DNA of 64,000 bases from Azovibrio restrictus DSM 23866 (GTDB lineage: Bacteria > Pseudomonadota > Gammaproteobacteria > Burkholderiales > Rhodocyclaceae), in the NCBI RefSeq assembly GCF_000429665.1, contig NZ_AUCH01000002.1, forward strand, positions 186,001-250,000. The letters run 5' to 3'. A program made the translations under genes and the position numbers. Positions 33,206 to 41,333 of the stretch are shown here, one piece after another. Below the pieces are notes generated by a model, which was given only the letters and a program-made list of their open reading frames with translations, did no database searches and was not told where the DNA came from. Numbering within the stretch: the stretch's first letter is position 1; the number at the start of each line of letters is the position of its first letter.

Positions 33206-33355
33206 CTCGCCGGACCGCGCAAGCGTTGCCACGGTTTGTCCGTAGGTCGCGGCAGTGGCAGGTCCTGGCGGCGGCGCGGTCGCATTTTTACAAGACGCCG
33301 GCCTGGCCAGGGGCGATGATGAGGCCTCCTTTATTTCCTTGATGGGAGTGCCGTG

Positions 33356-33676
33356 ATGATGTTGCTTTGGGTGGAACTGCAGGCCCGGCCCGGGGCCGGG
33401 GATCAGTTAGCGGACTTGCTGGCGGGGCTGGCGCAGCAAGCCGGGTCGGAGCCGGGCATCCTGTTTTACGCCGTGCATCGGCAGCAGGCGGACCAGAATG
33501 CCCTGGTGCTCTACGAGCTGTACCGGGACCGGGCGGCCTGGGAGACCCACATGGCCCTGCCTGCGGTGCAGGCCGTGCTGCAGCAGTTCGACGCCCTTCT
33601 GGTGCAGCCGCCGCGGCTGGTGTTCTGCGATCCCCTGGCCTGGTCGGGCCCCGGCCCGCTACCGCCTTGCCGCTGA
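33356..33676 (+). CDS. Antibiotic-biosynthesis-monooxygenase (ABM) family protein
   Basis: 106 residues, a single ferredoxin-like ABM domain: 'LLWVELQARPGAGDQLADLLAGLAQQAGSEPGILFYAVHRQQADQNALVLYELYRDRAAWETH' with the 'E.Y.D..A...H' pattern of YgiN-like quinol monooxygenases. These small dimers oxidise quinols or act on reactive aromatics. The start is chosen at ATG 33356, with GGGAG at 33344-33348 and a 7-base spacer; GTG 33353 and ATG 33359 are alternatives. It is convergent with cowN. Confidence 0.85.
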   Translation: MMLLWVELQARPGAGDQLADLLAGLAQQAGSEPGILFYAVHRQQADQNALVLYELYRDRAAWETHMALPAVQAVLQQFDALLVQPPRLVFCDPLAWSGPGPLPPCR

Positions 33677-33716
33677 TCGTTATCGCAGGCGGAGAGGAAT
33701 GCAGCGGGCACGAGGC

Positions 33717-34013
33717 TCAGCAGCATTCCTCCTCGAGCTGCACCAGCAGGGCCATGGCTTCCTGGTCTTCCCAGGTTTCGAACAGCTCCCGCACCTGGTT
33801 GATGTTGGAGTGAATCAGGAACAGGTCGTCGGGCTTGGGGCCCGAGCCGCCCGCCCGTTTCTTGTTGAAGTATTCCCAGAACACGTTGTTGCGTCCCGGG
33901 ATGGCCAGATGCCGGTCGATGCAGGCCATGATCTGCCGGGCGTTGCCATCGCAGTCTATGCCTTCGAAGCTCACATAACGGTCGGTGTTCTTGCAGCCGC
34001 AACCTTGGGACAT
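33717..34013 (-). CDS. cowN: N2-fixation-sustaining protein CowN
   Basis: 98 residues. 'DRYVSFEGIDCDGNARQIM', 'HLAIPGRNNVFWEYF', 'DDLFLIHSNINQVRELFETWEDQEAMALL' and the C-terminal 'EEECC' match CowN closely. In Rhodospirillum rubrum and Gluconacetobacter, CowN lets nitrogenase keep working when carbon monoxide, a nitrogenase inhibitor, is present. Its presence suggests that the organism fixes nitrogen, although no nif gene is in the window. AGGAG precedes the start. It lies 75 bases downstream of a CooA-like regulator gene, with a palindrome between them. Confidence 0.92.
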   Translation of the reverse strand: MSQGCGCKNTDRYVSFEGIDCDGNARQIMACIDRHLAIPGRNNVFWEYFNKKRAGGSGPKPDDLFLIHSNINQVRELFETWEDQEAMALLVQLEEECC

Positions 34014-34043
34014 GGGGTTCTCCTGGGTGATGATTTCGGGAGA

Positions 34044-34049
34044 ACTGTA
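34044..34049 (-). promoter_or_regulatory. Candidate -10 element of cowN
   Basis: TACAGT on the minus strand, about 31 bases ahead of the cowN ATG. If it is the -10 box, transcription starts near 34037 and the palindrome at 34071-34086 is centred about 41.5 bases upstream. That is the standard position for a class II CRP-family activator. Confidence 0.4.
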
Positions 34050-34070
34050 ACGGTCCTGGCTGTTCCTGTC

Positions 34071-34086
34071 CGTCGGCCAGCCGACG
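34071..34086. promoter_or_regulatory. Perfect 16-bp palindrome, candidate CooA-like operator for cowN
   Basis: CGTCGGC-CA-GCCGACG. It lies just after the regulator's stop and about 65 bases ahead of cowN. It matches the layout of the R. rubrum CooA site (TGTCA-N6-CGACA type) in having GTC and GAC half-sites separated so that CGTCG-N6-CGACG is formed. An alternative reading is a plain stem-loop at the end of the regulator gene. Confidence 0.55.
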
Positions 34087-34088
34087 TT

Positions 34089-34751
34089 TCAGGGCTTGCC
34101 CGGGCACTGGGCCTCCAGGGCGCTGATGGAGCGGATCAGCAGGCTGCGGCGGCCCTGGCGCTGCAGGATGCCCTGGCGTTCCCACTGGTTGATCAGGGCG
34201 GACACGGTCTGGCGGGTGGAGCCCAGCAGGGAAGCAATGTCTTCCATGCCCAGCTCCAGGGGAATCAGCCAGCCCTGATCCTGGGCCTGGCCGCGCCGCT
34301 CCACCAGGCCCAGGAGGAAGCGGGCCAGGCGGGCCGGCACTTCCCGGAAGGCCAGGTCCTCGATCAGGGTTACCGCGTTGCTGAGCAGGCGGCCCAGGAC
34401 CCGCATCATCACCGGGGTGGTGCTGGGGTCGGTGGCCAGCTTGCGGGCAAAGCTGCGGGTGTCCATCAGCCACAGCTCCGTGGGGGCCACGCTTTCCACA
34501 TAGGTGGGGGTATGGGTGGTGTAGATGTCCCCGGCTTCCAGAAAGCTCAGGCTGAGTTCCCGGTTCTCTCCCGCCAGATAGACCCGCAGGCGGCCGCTCC
34601 GGACGATGAACACCTGGTCCCGGGGGCCGTCGGGGGAAGACAGCAGCCAGCCCTTGGGAAAGGCCTTCAGCTCGAAGCCCGTCAGCAGGCCTTCCGGGCT
34701 GGTGGCTTGCGCCAGGCGGGCAAGATCGATGGCGGCGGGGTGGGCGTTCAT
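34089..34751 (-). CDS. CooA-like CRP/FNR-family CO-sensing regulator
   Basis: 220 residues. The effector domain has 'VFIVRSGRLRVYLAGENRELSLSFLEAGDIYTTHTPTYVES', aligning with CooA 'GRLRVYLVGEEREISLFYLTSGDMFCMHSGCLVEA'. His80 here corresponds to CooA heme ligand His77, while CooA Cys75 is a Thr. The C-terminal helix-turn-helix is 'GMEDIASLLGSTRQTVSALINQWERQGIL', close to CooA's. CooA binds heme and activates its targets when CO binds. The start at 34751 (MNAHPAAID) has GAGGGGA upstream; CooA's N-terminal proline ligand has no exact counterpart. Its position upstream of cowN fits a CO-response role. Confidence 0.8.
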   Translation of the reverse strand: MNAHPAAIDLARLAQATSPEGLLTGFELKAFPKGWLLSSPDGPRDQVFIVRSGRLRVYLAGENRELSLSFLEAGDIYTTHTPTYVESVAPTELWLMDTRSFARKLATDPSTTPVMMRVLGRLLSNAVTLIEDLAFREVPARLARFLLGLVERRGQAQDQGWLIPLELGMEDIASLLGSTRQTVSALINQWERQGILQRQGRRSLLIRSISALEAQCPGKP

Positions 34752-34960
34752 GGGTCCCCTCATGCAAGAGCGGTGCCATGGGCCAAGTCATTGAATCCAA
34801 AGACGGGTTTGGCCGGGGTGGAAAAAATTGCGGGATTTGCGACAGGCGCCGGGGTAGAGTTTCCGGTTTTCTCGAACGAACAGTTAGCCTTGCTCTGTTT
34901 TTTCGTGGGTGGATCAACGTTATCCTCACGCCACTTCATTCCTAATGTCGGGAGACTGTC

Positions 34961-35905
34961 ATGAAATCCTTCACTCTTATGGCCGCCGTGCTGGCCCTGG
35001 GCCTGTCCCTGACCATCAGCGACGCGGAAGCCGCCAAGCGCTTCGGCGGCGGCAAATCCAGCGGCATGCAGCGGGAGTCGGTGACTTCCCAGCGGGCCGC
35101 TCCCAGCAGCAGCCCCACCGCCCCCAACCAGGCTGCAGCCCCCATGGCCGCCAAGCAGCCGGCTGCCGCCGCTGCCGGCCAGGCCGCCCAGCCCAAGCGT
35201 TCCTGGATGGGCCCCCTGGCCGGTCTGGCCGCCGGTCTTGGCCTGGCCGCCCTGGCTTCCCACTTCGGCTTCGGTGAGGAGCTGGCTTCCATGATGCTGA
35301 TCGGCCTCCTGGTGCTGGCCGTGCTGATGGTGGTGGGCTTCATCCTGCGCAAGAAGGCTGCGGCCCAGCAGCCGGCCCTGGCTGGAGCCGGCGGCATGCA
35401 GTACGCCGGCGCCGACTTCAACCGGGGGGGCCAGGCGGCTTCCCAGCCCGCCCATCAGTCGGTCCACCAAGCGGCTGCTGGCAGCTTCCAGGCCATGGCG
35501 CCCCAGGCAGCAGGGACGGGTACCGGCAGCATTCCCGCCGATTTCGATGTGGAGGGCTTCCTGCGTAACGCCAAGGTGAACTTCATCCGTCTTCAGGCCG
35601 CCAACGACGCCGGCAATCTGGAGGACATCCGGGAATTCACCTCCCCGGAGATGTTCGCCGAGATCAAGATGAACTTCGTGGAGCGGGGCAAGGATGCCCA
35701 GCAGACCGACGTGGTGTCCCTGGAAGCCGAGGTGCTGGACGTGACCGAGGAAAGCACCCGTTATCTGGTGAGCGTGCGCTTCCACGGCCTGATCCGGGAA
35801 GGCGCCGAGGGTGTGGCCGATCCCTTCGACGAGATCTGGCACCTGATGAAGCCCGTCGATGGCAGCCGTGGCTGGGTGGTGGCGGGGATTCAGCAGGTGC
35901 AGTAA
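34961..35905 (+). CDS. Tim44-domain membrane-associated protein
   Basis: 314 residues. An N-terminal signal-like segment ('MKSFTLMAAVLALGLSLTISDAEA') is followed by a low-complexity Ala/Pro/Ser/Gln region, a Gly/Ala-rich membrane hairpin ('GPLAGLAAGLGLAALASHFGFGEELASMMLIGLLVLAVLMVVGFIL') and a C-terminal Tim44-like domain from about residue 190 ('FDVEGFLRNAKVNFIRLQAANDAGNLEDIREFTSPEMFAEI...DEIWHLMKP'). Bacterial Tim44-like proteins of this layout are of unknown role; in mitochondria the domain contacts the inner membrane. GGGAG precedes the ATG. A clear terminator follows. Confidence 0.88.
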   Translation: MKSFTLMAAVLALGLSLTISDAEAAKRFGGGKSSGMQRESVTSQRAAPSSSPTAPNQAAAPMAAKQPAAAAAGQAAQPKRSWMGPLAGLAAGLGLAALASHFGFGEELASMMLIGLLVLAVLMVVGFILRKKAAAQQPALAGAGGMQYAGADFNRGGQAASQPAHQSVHQAAAGSFQAMAPQAAGTGTGSIPADFDVEGFLRNAKVNFIRLQAANDAGNLEDIREFTSPEMFAEIKMNFVERGKDAQQTDVVSLEAEVLDVTEESTRYLVSVRFHGLIREGAEGVADPFDEIWHLMKPVDGSRGWVVAGIQQVQ

Positions 35906-35921
35906 GCCTCCGTCGCCCATG

Positions 35922-35956
35922 AAAAAACCGCCGGCTCTGACCCCGGCGGTTTTTTT
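35922..35956 (+). terminator. Rho-independent terminator after the Tim44-like gene
   Basis: A-run, then CCGCCGG (35928-35934), an 8-base loop, CCGGCGG (35943-35949) and a 7-T run. The A-run on the other side lets it work in both directions, so it can also end the convergent iorB transcript. Confidence 0.88.
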
Positions 35957-35998
35957 CTGCCTGCTGTTTGAGACAGGGGCTCAGTGCGAGACAGGGGC

Positions 35999-36598
35999 TC
36001 AGTGGGCGGCGGCCCGGCCCAGGTCGAAGGCCCGGGCATTGGTTTCCGCCAGGGCCGGCTTGCGCGCCCGGAAGCGTTCGACGATGCGCTCCTTGAGGGT
36101 CTCCGCCGGGAAGGGCAGGGCGTCGGCGATGGCGCCCATCATGATGGTGTTGACCAGGCGCAGGTCTCCCAGCTCCCGGGCGATGGCCCCGGCGTCGAAA
36201 TCGTGCAGGCGGACCCCCTGCTTGCGGATTTCGCCCACCGGGTCGGCAGGATAGGGATAGAGGCCCAGGGACACCACCGGCGGTTCCAGGTTCAGGCGAT
36301 TGACCATGGCCACCCCCTCAGGACGCAGGTAATGGCACCAGCGCATGGCTTCGGCAGCCTCGAAGCCCACCAGGATGTCCGCCTCTCCCGGGGCGATCTC
36401 GGGGGACAGGACCCGGGGGCCGAAGCGCACATGGGAGGAAACCACGCCGCCCCGCTGGGACATGCCGGCCACCTCGGTCTTCTTGACGTCGTAACCCTGG
36501 GAGATGGCGGCTTCGGAGAGGATTTCGGAGGCGGTCATTACCCCCTGTCCGCCGATGCCCACCACCAGGATGTTCACTACCTTGTTGCTTGCTGTCAT
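35999..36598 (-). CDS. iorB: Indolepyruvate ferredoxin oxidoreductase, beta subunit IorB
   Basis: 199 residues, the gamma/beta-type subunit of the 2-oxoacid:acceptor oxidoreductase superfamily: 'ILVVGIGGQGVMTASEILSEAA', 'KKTEVAGMSQRGGVVSSHVRFG' and 'LGDLRLVNTIMMGAIADAL'. With IorA it oxidatively decarboxylates aryl pyruvates (indolepyruvate, phenylpyruvate) to aryl acetyl-CoA, passing electrons to ferredoxin. The start at 36598 has AGGGAG. It follows iorA with an 18-base gap. Confidence 0.92.
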   Translation of the reverse strand: MTASNKVVNILVVGIGGQGVMTASEILSEAAISQGYDVKKTEVAGMSQRGGVVSSHVRFGPRVLSPEIAPGEADILVGFEAAEAMRWCHYLRPEGVAMVNRLNLEPPVVSLGLYPYPADPVGEIRKQGVRLHDFDAGAIARELGDLRLVNTIMMGAIADALPFPAETLKERIVERFRARKPALAETNARAFDLGRAAAH

Positions 36599-36616
36599 GG
36601 ATGTTCTCCCTGGCAT

Positions 36617-38488
36617 TCAGTTGATGCTCACCGGGAAGGTGGGCACGGCATGGCGGATGGCCTTGGGGGCGCAGGTCTGGACGCAGAGGTCGCAGCCGGT
36701 GCAGGCGGCGGTCTCGATCTTGACGAAGGCCAGCTCCACTTCCTTGCCCGAGGGCTTGATGGCCTTGTCCCGGCGGGTGACGTGGATGGCCGGGCAACCC
36801 ACCTCGACGCAGTTGCCGCAGCCGGTGCAGGCCGCCTCGTCCACTTCATAGGGCTGCTGCTTCTGGTAGTGGTCGATGAGCACGCAGGGGCGGTCGGTGA
36901 TGATCACCGAGGGGCCGGGCCGCTTGGTCTCCTCCCGCAGGGTCTTGAACAGGACCGGCAGCTGGTAGGGATCCACCATGTGGATGCGTTCCTTGTCTAT
37001 GCCCAGGGCCTCCACCAGCTTGGCGAAATCCACCCGGGGGGCGGGCTGGCCGTAGATGTCCCGGCCGCTGCCCGGGTTTTCCTGGCCGCCGGTCATGCCC
37101 ACGGCCCGGTTGTCCAGGAGCAGCACGGTGACGTTGCCTCGGTTGTAGGCGATGTCCAGCAGCCCCTGCATGCCCATGTGCAGGAAGGTGGAGTCACCGA
37201 TCACGGCCACCACCTTCTTGTTTTCATCCCCGGGACCGCGGCCCTTGTCCAGGCCCAGGGCGATGCCCATGGAGGCGCCCATGGAGATGCAGGTGTCCAG
37301 GGCATTCCAGGGGTGACCGGCGCCCAGGGTGTAGCAGCCGATGTCGCCGGAGATGTTCACGTTCCGGAGCTGGGACAGGGTGTAATAAACCCCCAGGTGC
37401 GGGCAGGCGACGCACATGGTGGGGGGGCGGGGAAAGACTTCCAGGGCGGGACGCTGGCCCACGTCCGCTGCCACGGGCTGCTGTCCGAGCAGGGCGGCCA
37501 GGCCCCGGCGCAGGATGTGGGGCGGCAGTTCCCCGGCGGCGGGGAGGATGTCCTTGCCATGGGCGGCGATGCCGGCTGCCTTGATCTCGGTTTCCATCAG
37601 GGGTTCGGTTTCTTCCACCACCACCAGGGCTTCTACCTGGTCGGCCAGCTGCCGCACCAGTCCCAGGGGCACCGGGTGGGAGAAGCCCAGCTTCAGCACC
37701 GGGGCGTCCGGGAAGGCCTCCCGCACGTGCATGTAGGCGGGACCGGAGGTGACGAAGCCGAGGCGGGGATTGCTGCCCGCTTCCAGCCGGTTCAGGGGAC
37801 TGGTTTCCACGGCGGCGGCCAGGGCCTTGTCCCGGGCCAGCATTTCCGGCACGTGGCGCTTGGCGTTGGCGGGCACCATGACCCAGCGGCCCGGGTCCTT
37901 GGTGAACTGGTCCGCAGCCCGGACCACCTGGCGTTCGCCCACGCTCACCAGGCATTTCACGTGACAGACCCGGGTGGTGAGGCGCAGCAGCACCGGGGTG
38001 TTGTACTGCTCGGAGAGGGCAAAGGCCGCCCGGGTCATCTCGTAGGCTTCCTGGGAGTCGGCCGGCTCCAGCACCGGCAGGTGGGCGAAGCGGCCCCAGT
38101 AGCGGGAATCCTGCTCGTTCTGGGAGGAGGAGAAGCCCACGTCGTCGGCCACGGCGATCACCAGGCCGCCCACGACCCCGGCCAGGGTCTGGGTCATCAG
38201 GGCGTCGGCGGCCACGTTCAGGCCCACGTGCTTCATGGCGCAGAAGCCCCGGGCACCGGCCAGGGAGGCGCCGATGGCCACTTCCAGGGAGACCTTTTCA
38301 TTGACCGACCATTCGGCGTAGAGGTCCGGGTAGAGGGAGAGATATTCGAGGATTTCCGTGGCCGGGGTGCCGGGGTAGGCGGCGGCGACGCGGGTTCCCG
38401 CGTCCCAGACGGCCCGGGCAACGGCTTCGTTGCCGGACATGAGCAGGCGGCTGCCGGCCGCCGGGGGTTGCAGCAGATTGGGATTCAA
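36617..38488 (-). CDS. iorA: Indolepyruvate ferredoxin oxidoreductase, alpha subunit IorA
   Basis: 623 residues. The N-terminal half carries the pyruvate:ferredoxin oxidoreductase-like domain I ('GNEAVARAVWDAGTRVAAAYPGTPATEILEYL'). The middle has the thiamine diphosphate site ('GDIGCYTLGAGHPWNALDTCISMGASMGIALGLDKG' and 'VAVIGDSTFLHMG...NRGNVTVLLLDNRAVGMTGGQ'). The C-terminus has two 4Fe-4S clusters ('CTGCGNCVEVGCP' and 'CTGCDLCVQTCAP'). The start is a TTG at 38488, with a strong AGGAAGGAA site 7 bases away. It is cotranscribed with iorB and probably paaK, so it likely serves anaerobic use of aromatic amino acids through arylacetyl-CoA. Confidence 0.94.
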   Translation of the reverse strand: MNPNLLQPPAAGSRLLMSGNEAVARAVWDAGTRVAAAYPGTPATEILEYLSLYPDLYAEWSVNEKVSLEVAIGASLAGARGFCAMKHVGLNVAADALMTQTLAGVVGGLVIAVADDVGFSSSQNEQDSRYWGRFAHLPVLEPADSQEAYEMTRAAFALSEQYNTPVLLRLTTRVCHVKCLVSVGERQVVRAADQFTKDPGRWVMVPANAKRHVPEMLARDKALAAAVETSPLNRLEAGSNPRLGFVTSGPAYMHVREAFPDAPVLKLGFSHPVPLGLVRQLADQVEALVVVEETEPLMETEIKAAGIAAHGKDILPAAGELPPHILRRGLAALLGQQPVAADVGQRPALEVFPRPPTMCVACPHLGVYYTLSQLRNVNISGDIGCYTLGAGHPWNALDTCISMGASMGIALGLDKGRGPGDENKKVVAVIGDSTFLHMGMQGLLDIAYNRGNVTVLLLDNRAVGMTGGQENPGSGRDIYGQPAPRVDFAKLVEALGIDKERIHMVDPYQLPVLFKTLREETKRPGPSVIITDRPCVLIDHYQKQQPYEVDEAACTGCGNCVEVGCPAIHVTRRDKAIKPSGKEVELAFVKIETAACTGCDLCVQTCAPKAIRHAVPTFPVSIN

Positions 38489-38619
38489 GGCTGTTCCTTC
38501 CTGTGTTTCGTAGCTGGGCCCGGGATGCCGGAGGCAGGGCCGCCGGGCGGTGCGGCGATTGTGGCCTGCCGCGGCCGCCCGGGGGTTGCGTTAGCTCAAG
38601 CCTCCTGGCAGACCAGGGT

Positions 38620-39927
38620 TCAGTGACCCTTCTTGCGGTGGTCCACCACGCGCACGGCCTTGCCCATGGAGCGCTCGATGGCGCCTGTGGGCTGGATCTT
38701 CACCCGGCAGGAGACGCCGATGAAGTCCTTGATGTCCTTCTGGACCTTGGCCGCCACCTTGTCCATGTATTCCTGGCCCTTGGCATGCAGGGGGGGGCTG
38801 GCTTCCACGTTGACCACCATGGAATCCATGAAGCCGTCCCGGAAGACCTCGATCTGGTAGAAGGGGGAGAGGGTTTCCGTGCGCATCAGCACCGCTTCCA
38901 CCTGGGTGGGGAAGACGTTGACGCCGCGGATGATCAGCATGTCGTCGGAGCGCCCGGAGATGCGGCGCATGCGCACATGGGTGCGGCCGCACTTGCAGGG
39001 GGCGGGTTCCAGGACGGAGATGTCCCGGGTCCGGTAGCGCAGCACGGGGAAGGCTTCCTTGCTCAGGGAGGTGAACACGATCTCCCCTTCCTCCCCGTAG
39101 GGCAGGGGTTCGCCCGTGTCCACGTCCACGCATTCCACCAGGAAGTGGTCTTCCCAGATGTGCAGGCCCTTCTTGCCTTCCAGGCATTCCATGCCCACCC
39201 CGGGACCCATCACTTCCGAGAGGCCGTAGATGTCCAGGGCGTCCATGTGCAGGCGGGATTCCAGCTCGTAGCGCATCTCCTCGCTCCAGGGCTCGGCGCC
39301 GAAGATGCCCACCTTGAGGGCCAGCTTCTTCATGTCCACGCCCAGGACTTCCGCTTCCTCGGCGATGTTGAGGGCGTAGGAGGGGGTGCAGCAGAGGGCG
39401 GTGGCTTCGAAGTCCTGGAGCAGCATCAGCTGCTTCTGGGTCTGGCCGCCGGACATGGGAATGGTCATCAGGCCCAGGGTCTCGGCCCCGTAGTGCAGGC
39501 CCAGGCCGCCGGTGAACAGGCCGTAGCCATAGGCGTTGTGGAGCCGGTCACCGGGCCTGAGGCCGGCGGCGCTCAGGCTGCGGGCCACCATCTGGCCCCA
39601 GTTGGCGATGTCCCGGCGGGTGTAGCCCACCACCGTGGGCTTGCCCGTGGTGCCGGACGAGGCATGCACCCGCACCACCTGGTCGGTGGGGACGGCGAAC
39701 ATGCCGAAGGGGTAGTTGTCGCGCAGTTGCTCCTTCTTGGTGAACGGCAGGAGTTTCACGTCGGCGAGGTTCTGGATGTGATGGGGTTTGACCTCCAGCT
39801 CATCCATGGCTTCCCGGTAAAACTTCACGGTCTCGTAGCAGCGTTCGACGGTCGCCTTGAGGCGACGCAGTTGTAGGGCTTCCAGTTCCTCCCTGGGAAG
39901 CGTTTCGTTATCGACGTCGAAAATCAT
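38620..39927 (-). CDS. paaK: Phenylacetate-CoA ligase PaaK
   Basis: 435 residues, normal for the family. It is an acyl-adenylate-forming enzyme that activates phenylacetate with ATP and CoA. Motifs are 'VHASSGTTGKPTVVGYTRRDI' (phosphate-binding loop), 'NAYGYGLFTGGLGLHYGAE', 'DIYGLSEVMGPGVG', 'FTSLSKEAFPVLRYRTRDI' and the C-terminal 'GRSDDMLIIRGVNVFPTQVE'. The start at 39927 has AGAGG upstream and gives the usual N-terminus. Together with iorA/iorB it ties arylpyruvate oxidation to free-acid activation: one enzyme makes arylacetyl-CoA by decarboxylation and the other rescues the free acid. Confidence 0.94.
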   Translation of the reverse strand: MIFDVDNETLPREELEALQLRRLKATVERCYETVKFYREAMDELEVKPHHIQNLADVKLLPFTKKEQLRDNYPFGMFAVPTDQVVRVHASSGTTGKPTVVGYTRRDIANWGQMVARSLSAAGLRPGDRLHNAYGYGLFTGGLGLHYGAETLGLMTIPMSGGQTQKQLMLLQDFEATALCCTPSYALNIAEEAEVLGVDMKKLALKVGIFGAEPWSEEMRYELESRLHMDALDIYGLSEVMGPGVGMECLEGKKGLHIWEDHFLVECVDVDTGEPLPYGEEGEIVFTSLSKEAFPVLRYRTRDISVLEPAPCKCGRTHVRMRRISGRSDDMLIIRGVNVFPTQVEAVLMRTETLSPFYQIEVFRDGFMDSMVVNVEASPPLHAKGQEYMDKVAAKVQKDIKDFIGVSCRVKIQPTGAIERSMGKAVRVVDHRKKGH

Positions 39928-40068
39928 AGGTCCTCTCTCGTTATACCGCGCAGGCGGCATAACCCGGAATCATACGCCCGGGGAAAAGCCCTTCCAACCG
40001 TGGGGATGATTTGCCATTCGCCAGGCGGCGGGCCCGGGGCGGCCAAGCCGGGGCTCCTGCTTTCGGCT

Positions 40069-40074
40069 TAGAAT
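40069..40074 (+). promoter_or_regulatory. -10-like element (TAGAAT) upstream of the HD-GYP-like gene
   Basis: CTTAGAATGG, 54 bases ahead of the ATG at 40129, in the 201-base gap after the paaK start. No clear -35 box is visible. A short GAGGG...CCCTC hairpin lies between it and the gene. Confidence 0.35.
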
Positions 40075-40128
40075 GGGGCTCCTGAGCATTTGTGAGGGGC
40101 TTTTGCCCTCCCTTTTCCCGAGCGTCGC

Positions 40129-41298
40129 ATGACCCAGTTGATTCCCATCGATCCCGGCCTCCTGCAGTTGGGGCGGCCCATGCAGGTGTGCCTCTATGAC
40201 CGGCACGGCACCCTGGTCATCAAGGATGGTTACGCGATCCGCATCCAGCGTTATCTGGACCTGCTGGTCGCCCACGGCCTCTATTACGAGAAGAGCGACG
40301 AGCCGGCGGTCATCAAGTGGAAGGCGGCGCCCATGCCTCTCCTGTCCCGGGAGCAGGTGCGCCACAACTCCTTTGCCGACGTGGACATGATCAAGCTGCG
40401 CCTGGCCCGGCTCCAGGAGCAGTACCGCAACGGGGTGAGCAACCGGGAAGACTTCCTGCGCCGGGTGCAGCTCCTGGCCCTGGAAATCCAGGATGCCCTG
40501 GACCACGACGCGGACGCCTGCCTGGCCAGTCTGCATCTGGACGTGGAGAGTCCCTACGAGGTCCTGCACCACCTGCAGGCGGCCCTGATCTGCGAGATTC
40601 TGGGGCGGCGCCTGGGGGTGCCCGAGGAGCCCCGCCTGTCCCTGGTCCAGGCCGCCCTGACCCACGACATCGGCGTCACCGACGTACAGTTCCAGCTGGA
40701 GCGCGAGGAGGCCCTGTCCCCGGAGCTGCGGGAGCGGGTGCGCCGCCATCCGGAGGACGGGGTGCGCCTGCTGCGGGCCCTGGGAGTGAGCGACCGGACC
40801 TGGCTGGAGGCCGTGGCCCACCATCACGAACGCCTGGATGGCCAGGGCTATCCCCAGGGCTTGCGTGGCGAGCAGGTGTCGGTGTCCTCCCGGGTGCTGA
40901 TGATCGCCGACATCTATAGCGCCATGATCCAGGACCGGCCCTACCGCAAGGCCATCTTCTCCCGGGAAGCCCTGCGCCAGCTGTTCGTGGACATGGAGCA
41001 GCAGTGCGACCAGCGCCTGACCCAGCTGCTGATCAAGGAAATCGGCATTTTCCCCCCCGGGGCCGTGGTGCGGCTCGCCAACGGCGAGGTGGCGGTGGTG
41101 GCCGAGCGGCGTGACAACAGTGCCAGCCCCCTGGTCTACACCTTCCTCAATGCCCAGGGCCTGCCTACCCTGGCGCCCATGCGCCGGGAGACCAACCGCA
41201 AGGAAGCGGCGGTCCAGAGCATGGCCTCGATCCGCGCCTATCCGGCCTGTCTGCGCATGGTGCGCAGCATCTGGCTGCAGGAAGGCCGGGCCGCCTGA
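40129..41298 (+). CDS. HD-GYP-like domain protein
   Basis: 389 residues. An N-terminal domain with 'LLQLGRPMQVCLYDRHGTLVIKDGYAI' is followed by an HD-GYP-type domain: 'LVQAALTHDIGVTDVQ' (HD pair), 'VAHHHERLDGQGYPQGLRGEQVSVSSRVLMIADIYSAMIQDRPYR' (HHE...DGxGYP and the later D). HD-GYP enzymes hydrolyse cyclic-di-GMP. Here the usual HDxGK reads HDIGV, so the lysine is lost; metal ligands are otherwise kept. It may have reduced or altered activity. It lies upstream of the ZorA/ZorB-like genes on the same strand, with an 83-base gap. Confidence 0.82.
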   Translation: MTQLIPIDPGLLQLGRPMQVCLYDRHGTLVIKDGYAIRIQRYLDLLVAHGLYYEKSDEPAVIKWKAAPMPLLSREQVRHNSFADVDMIKLRLARLQEQYRNGVSNREDFLRRVQLLALEIQDALDHDADACLASLHLDVESPYEVLHHLQAALICEILGRRLGVPEEPRLSLVQAALTHDIGVTDVQFQLEREEALSPELRERVRRHPEDGVRLLRALGVSDRTWLEAVAHHHERLDGQGYPQGLRGEQVSVSSRVLMIADIYSAMIQDRPYRKAIFSREALRQLFVDMEQQCDQRLTQLLIKEIGIFPPGAVVRLANGEVAVVAERRDNSASPLVYTFLNAQGLPTLAPMRRETNRKEAAVQSMASIRAYPACLRMVRSIWLQEGRAA

Positions 41299-41333
41299 GG
41301 CGGGCTGGCAGAGGGCGGCGGCCGGGGGACTGC

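Larger units (their letters stand above)
32982..33355. other. Gene-free leader/boundary region at the right edge of the island
   Basis: These 374 bases hold the promoter of the eleven-gene run in the left third, and a hairpin-rich segment around 33180-33245. In that segment GGACAACC at 33185 and GGTTTGTCC ending at 33241 could pair, enclosing the 7-bp stem at 33189-33205. No coding frame is convincing. The right part leads into the small monooxygenase gene. Confidence 0.5.

Noticed and set aside
35984..38626. 880-codon open frame opposite iorA/iorB
   Set aside because: Repetitive Gly/His/Gln composition and no domain; the opposite strand has the clear thiamine and Fe-S motifs.
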